Assembly (NCBI RefSeq): GCF_030499575.1
Contig: NZ_JASTLC010000001.1
Span: forward strand, 9,758,001-9,822,000
Reading direction: 5' to 3'
Origin: Streptomyces sp. DG2A-72
Lineage (GTDB): Bacteria > Actinomycetota > Actinomycetes > Streptomycetales > Streptomycetaceae
DNA: 64,000 nucleotides
The notes under the pieces were generated by a model that saw only the letters and a program-made list of their open reading frames with translations, ran no database searches and was not told where the DNA came from. Both the position numbers and the translations under genes were made by a program. This document shows, piece by piece, positions 44,922 through 53,659 of this stretch; position 1 is the first letter of the stretch, and each line of letters starts with the position of its first letter.

Positions 44922-44927
44922 GCCGTC

Positions 44928-45575
44928 TCACACCCCGACATCGAGGGACGCCGGGACGAGGAGGTCGGCGCGGTCGCGGGTCGCGGCGACCAGGTCGGCG
45001 TTGAGCTGGTCCGTGCCCAGCACCCACGCCACCGCCTCCGCGTGGCCCTTGCCGAACTCCTCGTGCCGGGCGATCAGCCGCCGGATCCGCTCCTCCTCGT
45101 CCGGTTCGCAGAACCACACCTCGTCCAACTGCGCCCGGACACGCGCCCACGCCCCCGTCCCCAGCAACAGGTAGTTGCCCTCGGTCACCACCAGCCGCGC
45201 CGTCGGCGGCACCGGAATCGCGCCCGCGATCGGCTGCTCCAGCACCCGCTCAAAGCCCGGCGCGTACACCGTGCCGTCGACCTCCTCCCGCAGCCGCCGC
45301 AGCAGCGCCGCGTACCCCGCCGCGTCGAAGGTGTCGGGCGCGCCCTTGCGCTCCCGCAGACCCAGCCGGTCCAACTCGACGTCGGCCAGATGAAAGCCGT
45401 CCATGGGGACGTGCGCGACCCACTGCTCCCCGGACGCGTTCAGCTCCCGTACGAGGGTCTCGGCGAGCGTCGTCTTGCCCGCGCCGGGGCTGCCCGCGAT
45501 ACCGAGGACGCAGCGGCGGCGGCCGTCGGCGAGGCCACGGGCGCGGGTGAGGAGGTCGTCGAAGGTCACAGGCAC
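44928..45575 (-). CDS. P-loop nucleoside/sugar kinase (uridine kinase-like)
   Basis: 215 residues. It has Walker A GIAGSPGAGKTTLAETLV, the substrate motif HVPMDGFHLADVELDRLG and EGNYLLLG of the PRK/uridine kinase family, and a lid region DEEERIRRLIARHEEF. Relatives phosphorylate nucleosides, pantothenate or fructose; here the substrate is not clear. GTG at 45575 is chosen, with no strong ribosome-binding site. Another GTG lies six bases downstream. It converges with the second toroid gene, the two stops separated by six bases. Confidence 0.85.
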   Translation of the reverse strand: MPVTFDDLLTRARGLADGRRRCVLGIAGSPGAGKTTLAETLVRELNASGEQWVAHVPMDGFHLADVELDRLGLRERKGAPDTFDAAGYAALLRRLREEVDGTVYAPGFERVLEQPIAGAIPVPPTARLVVTEGNYLLLGTGAWARVRAQLDEVWFCEPDEEERIRRLIARHEEFGKGHAEAVAWVLGTDQLNADLVAATRDRADLLVPASLDVGV

Positions 45576-45684
45576 ACAGCAGAGTGTGGCACCCGGCCCG
45601 GCGATGAGTTGCGCCGATGCGGGGAGTCGGTAGGGGAGGAGGTCGCGTTCATGCAGAACCACCGACAAGGAGGGAGCCGCCGCC

Positions 45685-46080
45685 ATGTCGGACGACGAAG
45701 CGCGGATCCGCACCCTGATCACGAACTGGGCCGAAGCCGTCCACCGGGGCGACCTCGACGGCGTACTCGCCGATCACGCCCAGGACATCGTCATGTACGA
45801 CGTACCGCCGCCCCACGAGGGCATCCACGGCCTCGACGCCTACCGCGCGAGCTGGCCACCGTTCTTCACCTGGCAGGCCCAGGGCGCCTCCTTCGACATC
45901 GAGTCCCTCGACATCACGGCGGGCACCGACGTCGCCTACGCACACGCCCTGCTGCGCTGCGGCACCCCGGAGGAACTCACCGAGCGCCCCACCCTGCGCC
46001 TGCGGCTCACCCTCGGCCTGCGCAAGGAGGACGGCCGCTGGCTGGTCGCCCACGAGCACCATTCGTTCCCGCACGACTGA
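45685..46080 (+). CDS. NTF2-like (SnoaL/YybH) family protein
   Basis: 131 residues. The pattern ITNWAEAVHRGDLDGVLADH, then IVMYDVPPP and a C-terminal LGLRKEDGRWLVAHEHHS, is that of SgcJ/YybH-type NTF2-like proteins. These form a cone-shaped barrel that binds a small ligand; some are isomerases or cyclases, most have no assigned role. GGAGG lies 11 bases before the ATG. Confidence 0.85.
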   Translation: MSDDEARIRTLITNWAEAVHRGDLDGVLADHAQDIVMYDVPPPHEGIHGLDAYRASWPPFFTWQAQGASFDIESLDITAGTDVAYAHALLRCGTPEELTERPTLRLRLTLGLRKEDGRWLVAHEHHSFPHD

Positions 46081-46227
46081 CGCCGGGCGTCACACTCCTG
46101 GGTGCATACGGAGCGCTGGCGATGCCCTGCCCGGGATACTTTGTCCATGTTTCCGGCGCTCCCGCCTTCTGCCCTTCCGGCTGGCGGGCTGAGGAAGCCT
46201 ACGACGTGCAGGGGTGAGGGGTGGACG

Positions 46228-47703
46228 ATGGCGCACGGGTCGAACGCCATGCTCGTCGGTAGGGGAGGACGCGGCGAGGCGACCGTGCCCGGTGCGTTCG
46301 GCCGGGCCCGCGGCAGGGGCCCGCTCGCGGCGGTCGCCGGTGCCTTCACCCTCGCCCAGCTCGCGCTCGTCCACCCCTCCATGGGCCTCGGCTGGGACGA
46401 AACCGTCTACGTCAGCCAGGTCGGCACCCAGGCACCGGCCGCCTTCTTCAGCGCCCCGCGTGCCCGCGGAGTCTCCGTGCTGGTGGCGCCCATCGCATCC
46501 TGGTCGACGTCCACCACGCTGCTGCGCGTCTACCTCGCGCTGCTCGCCGGAGTCGGTCTGTACCTCGCCCTGCGCGCCTGGCGCGGACTGTTCCCGGCCG
46601 GCGTCCTCGCCGCCGCCGGCGCCCTGTTCGCCACCTTGTGGGTGACCCTCTTCTACGCCCCGCAGGCCATGCCCAACTACTGGGTCGCGATCGGCGCCCT
46701 GGTCTGCGTCGGCTGCTTCCTGCGCGCCCGCTCCGGCCGGCAGGACCGCCGGGCCCTGTGGGGCGTCGCGGTGGGCGCCGCGCTCATGGCGTTGATGCGG
46801 CCCACGGACGCCGCCTGGGTCGCGCTGCCCCTGCTGGTTGTCGCGATACGTCAATGGAGGCTCGCCCTCGTCCTCGCGGCGGGGCTCGCCTCCGGTGCCG
46901 TCGCGTGGGTGATCGAGGCGTTCGTCAGCCACGGCGGCCTGAGCGAGCGGCTGTCGGAGGCCTCCCGGATCCAGGGCGGACTCGGCTGGCACAACGCCGT
47001 CGACGACCAGCTGCGCAGCCTCGTCGGACGCACCCTGTGCCGCCCCTGCACCGCGGAGATGCCCAACCCGGCGGTGACCCTGTGGTGGTTCGTGCTCCCG
47101 CTGCTCGCCGCCCTCGGCCTCACGGTCGCCGTGCGCGCCGGACGCACCGCGCAGACCCTCGTACCGCTCCTGTGCGCCACGACAGCCGCCGTTCCCTACC
47201 TGTTCCTGATCGAATACGCCGCCCCCCGCTTCCTGCTGCCCGCCTACGCGCTGCTCGCCGTCCCCGTCGCCGACGCGCTGCGGCACCTGGTCAGCGCGCC
47301 GAGCGGGCGATGGCGGCCGGTCGTCGCGACACTGGTCGCCGTCGGACTGGCGGGACACCTGGCCGTGCAGTACGTCGTCCTGGAGCGCGTCGTCGAGCGC
47401 ACGACCGCCGACCGCCGTGACTGGACCCGCAGCGCCGCCGAACTGCACCGCCTGGGTGTGCGCCCGCCCTGTCTGCTCACCGGGCACGAGGCCATCCCCG
47501 TCGCCTACTACACCGGCTGCTCCTCCGGCGCGATCCGCGGCCACAACGCCAACACCACGCAGGCGGACATCCTGCGCACCGCACGCACCATCCCGGTCGC
47601 CGCCCTCACCCCGCCGGGTGGCGCCCCACCCGGATACGCCCGTACCTGGCAGACCCACCGCCTCGACGGTCTGGACGTCCACATCGCACCGGGGCCCGTA
47701 TGA
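46228..47703 (+). CDS. GT-C family polytopic membrane glycosyltransferase
   Basis: About 491 residues with 10 or more hydrophobic helices. The acidic loop motif after the first helix is GLGWDETVYVSQV, and the C-terminal soluble part contains LLTGHEAIPVAYYTGCSS. These features suggest a polyprenyl-phosphate-sugar-dependent glycosyltransferase like the one at 31508-33220, though the two differ. ATG at 46228 has GAGG about nine bases upstream. It overlaps the flippase-like gene by ATGA. Confidence 0.75.
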   Translation: MAHGSNAMLVGRGGRGEATVPGAFGRARGRGPLAAVAGAFTLAQLALVHPSMGLGWDETVYVSQVGTQAPAAFFSAPRARGVSVLVAPIASWSTSTTLLRVYLALLAGVGLYLALRAWRGLFPAGVLAAAGALFATLWVTLFYAPQAMPNYWVAIGALVCVGCFLRARSGRQDRRALWGVAVGAALMALMRPTDAAWVALPLLVVAIRQWRLALVLAAGLASGAVAWVIEAFVSHGGLSERLSEASRIQGGLGWHNAVDDQLRSLVGRTLCRPCTAEMPNPAVTLWWFVLPLLAALGLTVAVRAGRTAQTLVPLLCATTAAVPYLFLIEYAAPRFLLPAYALLAVPVADALRHLVSAPSGRWRPVVATLVAVGLAGHLAVQYVVLERVVERTTADRRDWTRSAAELHRLGVRPPCLLTGHEAIPVAYYTGCSSGAIRGHNANTTQADILRTARTIPVAALTPPGGAPPGYARTWQTHRLDGLDVHIAPGPV

Positions 47704-48635
47704 CGTCCGAGCAGGTCCTCGCCCCGTCCCACCGCAGACGCGCCTACTGGCACACCGCCCTCACGCTCGCCGTGCTGGTGGGCGCCGGGTATCTGGCCCG
47801 GCGGCACTGGCCGGTGCTGGAGACAGGAGCCGTCCGGCTCGCCGTCGCCGACCAGGGCTGGCTGCTGGTCGCCGCGTCCGCCGCGGCCATGACCTGGCTG
47901 TGCTCGGCGCTCGCCCAGCAGGGCGCCGTGACCGCGAGGCTGCCGCCGGGGCGGCTCGTGGCCGCGCAGTTCGCCGCCTGCGCTGCCAACCATGTGCTGC
48001 CCGCCGGGCTCGGCGCGGGCGCGGTCAACCTCCGCTTCCTCATGCGCTGCGGCATGTCGGCCGGGCGCGCGGCGACGGCCCTCGCGGTGAAGGCGTCCGC
48101 GGGCGGTATGGTCCGCGGCGCCCTGATCGCCGTACTCGTCCTGGCCTGCCCGGGAGTTCTGCTGGTGCCGTCCCTGTCCGGGGGATGCGTGGCCGTCGTC
48201 ATCCTCGTGGCCTGCGCGGCGGCGGTCCTGCTGTGCAGCGGGCGCTGCCGACGGGTTCTCGCCGCCGTGGTGGCCGACGTCCGGGCCGTCCACGCGCGAC
48301 CCCGGCGTGCGGCGGCCCTGTGGGGCGGGTCGCTGGCCTTCGCCGTGCTGCATTGCGCGGTGCTGATCGCGGTCACCCAGGCCGTGGCGCTGCCGCTGTC
48401 TCCGGCCAGGGTGGCGCTGCTCTATCTCGCCGCGAGCAGCGCCGCCGCGTTGCTGCCCACCCCCGGCGGTCTCGGCTCCCTCGATGCCGCGCTCGCCCTC
48501 GCCCTCACCGCCGGCGGTGCTCCGGCGTCCGGGGCAGCCTCCGCCGTGCTCGGCTACCGGCTGCTGACCATGTGGCTGCCGCTCGTTCCGGGGCTGCTGG
48601 TGCTCGGGTTGCTGATCCGGCGCAAGGCGCTGTGA
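47700..48635 (+). CDS. YbhN/LPG synthase-like flippase-family membrane protein
   Basis: 311 residues, mostly hydrophobic, of the UPF0104 family related to the membrane half of lysylphosphatidylglycerol synthase. The conserved element LPTPGGLGSLDAALALALT is seen near the C-terminus, and ANHVLPAGLGAGAVNLRFL in the middle. Members are suspected to flip or handle lipid-linked molecules. The four-base overlap with the GT-C gene points to a joint role in moving and using a lipid-linked sugar. No direct evidence for substrate. Confidence 0.83.
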   Translation: MTSEQVLAPSHRRRAYWHTALTLAVLVGAGYLARRHWPVLETGAVRLAVADQGWLLVAASAAAMTWLCSALAQQGAVTARLPPGRLVAAQFAACAANHVLPAGLGAGAVNLRFLMRCGMSAGRAATALAVKASAGGMVRGALIAVLVLACPGVLLVPSLSGGCVAVVILVACAAAVLLCSGRCRRVLAAVVADVRAVHARPRRAAALWGGSLAFAVLHCAVLIAVTQAVALPLSPARVALLYLAASSAAALLPTPGGLGSLDAALALALTAGGAPASGAASAVLGYRLLTMWLPLVPGLLVLGLLIRRKAL

Positions 48636-48700
48636 GGAGTTTCCGGCGCGCCGGGTTCAGGTAGGAGTCGTCCATCGGTTCCGACGCGAGGGGGAGTGCG

Positions 48701-49555
48701 ATGGCAGGCGAGGAGACCGTTGGCCGGCTGGGGGAGGAGTTCTTCACTCCGGGAGGCTCGTCCTTCACGGCGTTTGTGGCGGCGCACCGCCCCGAGTTGC
48801 TGAGCACCCGCAGCCCGCTCCCGGACGGCCTGCGGGCCGACCCCGACCGCGTTCCGCACGGCACCACGGTCCTCGCCCTCACCTTCCGCGACGGCGTGCT
48901 CATCGCGGGAGACCGCAGGGCTACCATGGGCAACCTCATCGCCCAGCGCGACCTGGAGAAGGTGCACCCCGCCGACGACTCCACGGCCGTCGCCTTCGCC
49001 GGCACGGTCGGCCTCGCGCTGGACATGGTGAAGCTGTACCAGGTCGAGCTGGCGCACTTCGAGAAGATCGAGGGCACGGCGATGAGCCTCAACGCGAAGG
49101 CGCGCCGCCTCGCGAGCATGATCCGCGACAACCTCGGCCAGGCCATGCAGGGCCTCGCCGTCGTCCCGCTCCTCATCGGCTACGACCCGTCCGCCCCCGA
49201 GGGAGAGCGGGGCCGCATCTTCGGCTTCGACGTCGCCGGCGGCCTGTACGAGAAGACCGACTTCCACGCCGAGGGGTCCGGATCCCCGTACGCCCGCGGC
49301 GCGTTGAAGAAGCTCTTCCACAAGGGCATGTCCCGCCGCGACGCGGCCCTGGCCGCACTCCAGGCGCTGTACGACGCCGCGGACGACGACTCCGCGACCG
49401 GCGGCCCCGACATCAACCGCCGGATCTTCCCCATCGTCTCGGTCATCACCGAAGAGGGTTTCGAGCGGCTGCCGGAACCGGAGACGGAGGAACTGAGCCG
49501 CGAGATGCTGCAGCAGCGCCGACGGAGCCCGGACGGACCGACCGCGATGGTCTGA
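48701..49555 (+). CDS. prcB: Proteasome subunit beta paralogue, stand-alone
   Basis: 284 residues of the Ntn-hydrolase family. A propeptide of about 54 residues precedes the autocatalytic site HGTTVLALTF; Thr55 would be Thr1 of the mature protein. Asp71 (Asp17) in GDRRATMGN and Lys87 (Lys33) in RDLEKV are conserved, so the active site looks complete. The segment ALYDAADDDSATGGPD matches actinobacterial PrcB. Genes for PrcA, Pup, Dop and PafA are not adjacent, so this is not the usual proteasome locus. It may form a second proteasome with PrcA or a separate complex. GGGGGAG lies five bases before the ATG. Confidence 0.92.
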   Translation: MAGEETVGRLGEEFFTPGGSSFTAFVAAHRPELLSTRSPLPDGLRADPDRVPHGTTVLALTFRDGVLIAGDRRATMGNLIAQRDLEKVHPADDSTAVAFAGTVGLALDMVKLYQVELAHFEKIEGTAMSLNAKARRLASMIRDNLGQAMQGLAVVPLLIGYDPSAPEGERGRIFGFDVAGGLYEKTDFHAEGSGSPYARGALKKLFHKGMSRRDAALAALQALYDAADDDSATGGPDINRRIFPIVSVITEEGFERLPEPETEELSREMLQQRRRSPDGPTAMV

Positions 49556-49623
49556 CGACGGACCGCCGCGGTTGCTGACATCGGCCTTTCCCGGACCATG
49601 GTGAAGACCAGCCACGGGCTTTA

Positions 49624-49640
49624 CTGCACATCGATTGCAA
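49624..49640 (+). promoter_or_regulatory. Nur-like nickel-responsive operator
   Basis: CTGCAC-ATCGA-TTGCAA matches the Nur box form TTGCAA-N5-TTGCAA, with TGCA cores seven bases apart. It lies 59 bases before the nickel/cobalt permease start. Nur is the Fur-family nickel repressor of Streptomyces. Confidence 0.6.
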
Positions 49641-49698
49641 GTACCGCAGGATGGCGGAAGGCTGCACAGTGCGGCCGTTCACCGACAGAAAGCCCCTG

Positions 49699-50856
49699 AT
49701 GACGGCCGCCCCTGACTCCGCTCCACACCTCCCCGCCACGCCTTCCGCGAACGGCTCGGCCTGGCACCGCGTCCGCACTTCCATGACGCGGCAGGAGTGG
49801 ATCAGGGTCGGGGGCATGGCGGCCTTCATCCTGGCCCTGCATGTGATCGGCTGGTTCACCCTCGTCGCTTTGGTCGCGCCCGAGCACTACAGCATCGGCG
49901 AGAGGTCCTTCGGCATCGGGATCGGCGTGACCGCGTACACGCTCGGCATGCGGCACGCCTTCGACGCCGACCACATCGCGGCCATCGACAACACGACCCG
50001 CAAGCTGATGGGCGACGGGCAGCGCCCGCTGTCCGTGGGGTTCTGGTTCTCGCTGGGCCACTCCAGCGTCGTCTTCGCGCTGGCCTTCCTGCTCTCCCTC
50101 GGCGTGAAGACCCTCGCCGGACCGGTCCGCGACGACGACTCCCACCTCCATGAGGTGACCGGCCTGATCGGTACGGCCGTCTCCGGGGCGTTCCTCTACG
50201 TGATCGCCGCGCTCAACCTGGTCGTGCTGGCCGGCATCTGGAAGGTGTTCCGCCGGATGCGCTCGGGCCACTTCGACGAAGCCGCGCTGGAGGAGCAGCT
50301 CGACAACCGCGGTTTCATGAACCGCCTCCTGGGCCGCGTCATGAAGTCCATCACCAAGCCGTGGCAGCTGTACCCGCTGGGCCTGCTCTTCGGCCTGGGC
50401 TTCGACACCGCGACGGAGGTCGCCCTGCTCGTCCTGGCCGGTTCGGGCGCCGCGTCCGGGCTGCCCTGGTACGCCATCCTGTGCCTGCCCGTCCTCTTCG
50501 CCGCCGGGATGTCCCTGCTCGACACGATCGACGGCACTTTCATGAACTTCGCCTACGGCTGGGCCTTCTCCCAGCCCGTCCGCAAGGTCTACTACAACCT
50601 CACCATCACCGGCCTGTCCGTAGCCGTCGCCCTCCTCATCGGCACCGTCGAACTCCTCGGCCTCCTCGCCGACAACCTCCACCTCCACGGCCCCTTCTGG
50701 ACCTGGATCAGCACCCTCGACCTCAACACCCTCGGCTTCGCCATCGTCGGCCTCTTCATCGCCACCTGGATCATCGCCCTGCTGGTGTGGAGATTCGCCC
50801 GCATCGAGGAGAAGTGGACGGCGGACCTGGCCCGGGAAAAGGCAAGTACGCCTTGA
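49699..50856 (+). CDS. High-affinity nickel/cobalt permease (HoxN/HupN/NixA family)
   Basis: 385 residues with about eight transmembrane helices. The metal-binding signature LGMRHAFDADHIAAID in helix II, LGHSSVVFAL and GFDTATEVALL are all present. It imports Ni2+ (or Co2+) for urease, hydrogenase or nickel superoxide dismutase. ATG at 49699 is preferred because an upstream ATG at 49651 would add a poorly conserved leader and would almost touch the Nur-like box. Repression by nickel via Nur is inferred from that box. Confidence 0.9.
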   Translation: MTAAPDSAPHLPATPSANGSAWHRVRTSMTRQEWIRVGGMAAFILALHVIGWFTLVALVAPEHYSIGERSFGIGIGVTAYTLGMRHAFDADHIAAIDNTTRKLMGDGQRPLSVGFWFSLGHSSVVFALAFLLSLGVKTLAGPVRDDDSHLHEVTGLIGTAVSGAFLYVIAALNLVVLAGIWKVFRRMRSGHFDEAALEEQLDNRGFMNRLLGRVMKSITKPWQLYPLGLLFGLGFDTATEVALLVLAGSGAASGLPWYAILCLPVLFAAGMSLLDTIDGTFMNFAYGWAFSQPVRKVYYNLTITGLSVAVALLIGTVELLGLLADNLHLHGPFWTWISTLDLNTLGFAIVGLFIATWIIALLVWRFARIEEKWTADLAREKASTP

Positions 50857-50911
50857 CAGTTGACGAAGGGGAACGCACTGCTACCGACCGGCGCGGACGC
50901 GGGGCTCGATG

Positions 50912-51871
50912 TCACGCGCGCAGACCCAGCTCTGCCCGCCACTTGAGGATCTGCTGCTCGGGATCCCCGGTGTAGGACCAGGGCGTGCGGGTGGCGCGTC
51001 GGCCGAGCAGCCGCAGCAGTGGGGCGGCGAGGTCCTGGAGGCCCGCGAGGCAGGCCGCGTGTGCCAGGTAGTGGAGGTCGCGGAGCTCGCCGGGGGCCAC
51101 CGCGCGGTCTCCGCGGCCCATGATCCAGCGCTGCCAGGTGCGGCGTACGTCGCTGACGGCGCCGTCGTGGTTCCAGTGCTGGCTGAGCATCACGGCGGCG
51201 TGCCGGCCCTTCGCGGCGTCGAGGGCGTAGCGGAACTCCTCGACCCGGGCGTACTGCACCAGCACCGGCAACGCGACACCGTGCGGTGCCGCGCCGGCCG
51301 CGTCGCGGGCGAAGTCGTACATGAGGCCGTGCGTGCCGTGCCAGCGGGACGAGTAGTAGTGCAGCACCTGGAGGTGGCCCTCCACGCTGTACGGGTCCCG
51401 CCGGTGCAACTCGTCCCACCAGCGGGCCAGTTCCTGCCGCCGTACGCCCGACGGATACAGCCGGGCGACGGAGATCAGGGAGATCCACGGCGTGGGATCC
51501 TCCGGGTACGCCTCGGCGGCGTGCAGGCACGCGGTCACCGCGGCGTCGATGCGGCGCCGGTCGATCGGAACGCCCCGGCCCGCCGCGATGGCCGTGTTGA
51601 ACGCCCGGGTGGTCTCCGTCGCCGCCCGCAGCACCAGCGCGTCGGCGCCGCGCGGCTCGGCGGCCAGCCACGACTCGACCGTGGAACTGCTCGCGCACGC
51701 CTGTGCGAGCACCCGCACGCGGTGGCCGCGCGCCAGCCAGTCGGCGCCGGTGGTCCGCAGCAGGTCCCTGACGCCCTGCCAGCGGCCGATGACGATGTCC
51801 TGGCGGGCGGCGGTCAGCGGCGCGTCCCCGCAGTCGGGGTCGAAGTCGGGGGTGAAGTGGTCTCGCGCCAT
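50912..51871 (-). CDS. Helical repeat-like hypothetical protein
   Basis: 319 residues, soluble, helix-rich, with TPR-like spacing such as AVTACLHAAEAYPEDPTPWI and DLHYLAHAACLAGLQDLAAPLL. I do not recognise a named family. It begins MARDHFTPDFDPDCGDAPLT and lacks export signals. It lies 11 bases downstream of the APC transporter gene on the same strand, so the two are probably cotranscribed. Confidence 0.7.
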   Translation of the reverse strand: MARDHFTPDFDPDCGDAPLTAARQDIVIGRWQGVRDLLRTTGADWLARGHRVRVLAQACASSSTVESWLAAEPRGADALVLRAATETTRAFNTAIAAGRGVPIDRRRIDAAVTACLHAAEAYPEDPTPWISLISVARLYPSGVRRQELARWWDELHRRDPYSVEGHLQVLHYYSSRWHGTHGLMYDFARDAAGAAPHGVALPVLVQYARVEEFRYALDAAKGRHAAVMLSQHWNHDGAVSDVRRTWQRWIMGRGDRAVAPGELRDLHYLAHAACLAGLQDLAAPLLRLLGRRATRTPWSYTGDPEQQILKWRAELGLRA

Positions 51872-51882
51872 CGGGATCTCTC

Positions 51883-53355
51883 TCAGAAGTCGGTGGGGAG
51901 ACCCTCGTGGACACGCGCGTGCGCGTCAGCGCGGCTGTCGGGCACGTAGTCCACGGTGACGGTACGGCTGGCGTCGAGTTTCGCGGGGTGGTAGTAGTCG
52001 CTGCCCTGCCGCCAGTACCAGAGCATCGGGATCAGCCCGACGGCGAGTCCGCCGATGCCGATCACGATCGCCGGAGTGCTCAGCTCGCCCAGCGACTCGA
52101 TGAAGATCCAGAACATGAAGAGCGCGCCGAGCAGCGGCCACACTCCGCCGAGGAGGAAGTTCGCCGGGGACTTCAGCAGCATCTTGCGGTAGGCGACGAC
52201 CACGGCGAGGCCCGCGAGACCGTAGTAGACGGCGATCTGCAGACCGATCGCCGAGATGGCGTGGCCGAGGACCTCACCGACCGTCCCGAGCGCGTTCGAG
52301 GCGATGATCATCAGCAGCGCCACCGCGCCCACCACCGCGATCGCCACCCACGGCGTGTTCCAGGTGCGGTGCACCCGGCCCAACGCGGACGGCATCGTAC
52401 GGTCGCGGCCCATCGCGAACAGCGAACGCGTCACCTGGATCAGCGTCGTCTCCAACGTGGCGATGGTGGACAGCATCACCGCCACGATCAGCAGCTTGCC
52501 GCCCCAGCCGGGCCAGATCTCCTCGCCCAGCACGGCCAGCACATTGGCGTCGTTGGCCTGGATCTGCCGTGTGGACAGCAGGACGTTCACCGCGATGGTG
52601 AACGCCTCGAAGAGCAGGAAGACGATGCCGACCCCGATGAGCCCGGCGATTCCCGTCGTACGACGGCTGTTGCGGGTCTCCTCGCTGAGGTTGCTGGTGA
52701 CGTCCCAGCCCCAGTAGTAGAACGCGGCGATCAACGCGCCCGACGCGAACCCGGACACGCCGTCGAAATGGCTGAAGCCGAGCCACGACCAGTCGAAGGC
52801 TCGCGCATGGTCGGAGTGAAGGACGGCGAGCACCACGAAGAGCGCCAGGATGACGAGTTCGACGCCGGACATGACCAGCTGCGCGCGGACGGTGAGCCGG
52901 GCGCCACCGAGTACCACGAACAGCATGAGCAGGAACCAGGCCGACCCGACCAGCGTGGACAGCAGGGTGTCGTCGGCGAGTTGCTCGTCGAAGAGCGCCA
53001 GCGTCAACGACCCGGCGGGCAGCGAACCGGCCACCATGAAGATGGTCGCCGAGATCACCAGCGCCCAGCCGCTGAGGAATCCGAGAAAGGGATGCAGCGT
53101 CCGCCCCACCCAGGAGTAGCTGGCGCCCGCGTTCACATCGATCCGGCTGAGATAACTGAACGCCAGCGCGATGCCCAGCATGGGTATCGCGCAGTACAGC
53201 AGGGCCGCGGGACTCGCCACCCCCACCGAACCCACCAGGACCGCCGTGGTCGCCGCGATCGAGTACGCCGGCGCGCTTCCCGCGACCGCCATCACCACGG
53301 TGTCGAACGTGCTGAGGGCATTGGCCTGGAGCCCTCTGCCCCTGCTGTTGCTCAT
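51883..53355 (-). CDS. APC superfamily amino acid/polyamine permease
   Basis: 490 residues with 12 predicted transmembrane helices. The N-terminus ALSTFDTVVMAVAGSAPAYS is the unwound helix region typical of APC transporters, and AGASYSWVGRTLHPFLGFLSG is the conserved helix 3 loop. It imports or exchanges an amino acid or amine; the substrate is not readable. ATG at 53355 precedes that core. The C-terminal tail is hydrophilic. Confidence 0.9.
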   Translation of the reverse strand: MSNSRGRGLQANALSTFDTVVMAVAGSAPAYSIAATTAVLVGSVGVASPAALLYCAIPMLGIALAFSYLSRIDVNAGASYSWVGRTLHPFLGFLSGWALVISATIFMVAGSLPAGSLTLALFDEQLADDTLLSTLVGSAWFLLMLFVVLGGARLTVRAQLVMSGVELVILALFVVLAVLHSDHARAFDWSWLGFSHFDGVSGFASGALIAAFYYWGWDVTSNLSEETRNSRRTTGIAGLIGVGIVFLLFEAFTIAVNVLLSTRQIQANDANVLAVLGEEIWPGWGGKLLIVAVMLSTIATLETTLIQVTRSLFAMGRDRTMPSALGRVHRTWNTPWVAIAVVGAVALLMIIASNALGTVGEVLGHAISAIGLQIAVYYGLAGLAVVVAYRKMLLKSPANFLLGGVWPLLGALFMFWIFIESLGELSTPAIVIGIGGLAVGLIPMLWYWRQGSDYYHPAKLDASRTVTVDYVPDSRADAHARVHEGLPTDF

Positions 53356-53659
53356 GCTTGCGCTGCTTTCGGTCGTGCACGCCGCCCCGGGCATGCCGCG
53401 GCGCGTAGGGGTGGGGGGTGAACCCGCCGCGCACCGGCGAGGGTTGACCTCACTGGCACGGACGGCAAGGGGGGCGGCGGATACCGGCAGCACTGTGTCG
53501 GCAGATGATCACGCCTTGTTTGCACGTGATGATAGCCCCAGCCGACGGCCACTCAAGTCGCGTGTCCGAATCGGTATTCAGGCTCGTTCAGCGGTCCGGT
53601 CACAGGATGGGTCCACAAGGTTTCGGGCGCCGCAGGACGAGGAATCCGGGTGATCGGTG
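53356..53659. promoter_or_regulatory. Intergenic region with an inverted repeat, upstream of the APC gene
   Basis: The main feature is ATGATCACG-N11-CGTGATGAT (53505-53533), arms matching at eight of nine positions. It lies 150 bases upstream of the APC permease start and may be a regulator site. I see no ORF I would support in these 304 bases. Confidence 0.35.

Noticed and set aside
48643-48654. CCGGCGCGCCGG as a terminator after the flippase gene
   Set aside because: It is a perfect palindrome but leaves almost no loop and is a likely chance product of GC richness.
48701-49555. Main proteasome locus
   Set aside because: Neighbouring genes are a flippase-like gene and a nickel permease. 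No prcA, pup or dop is present.
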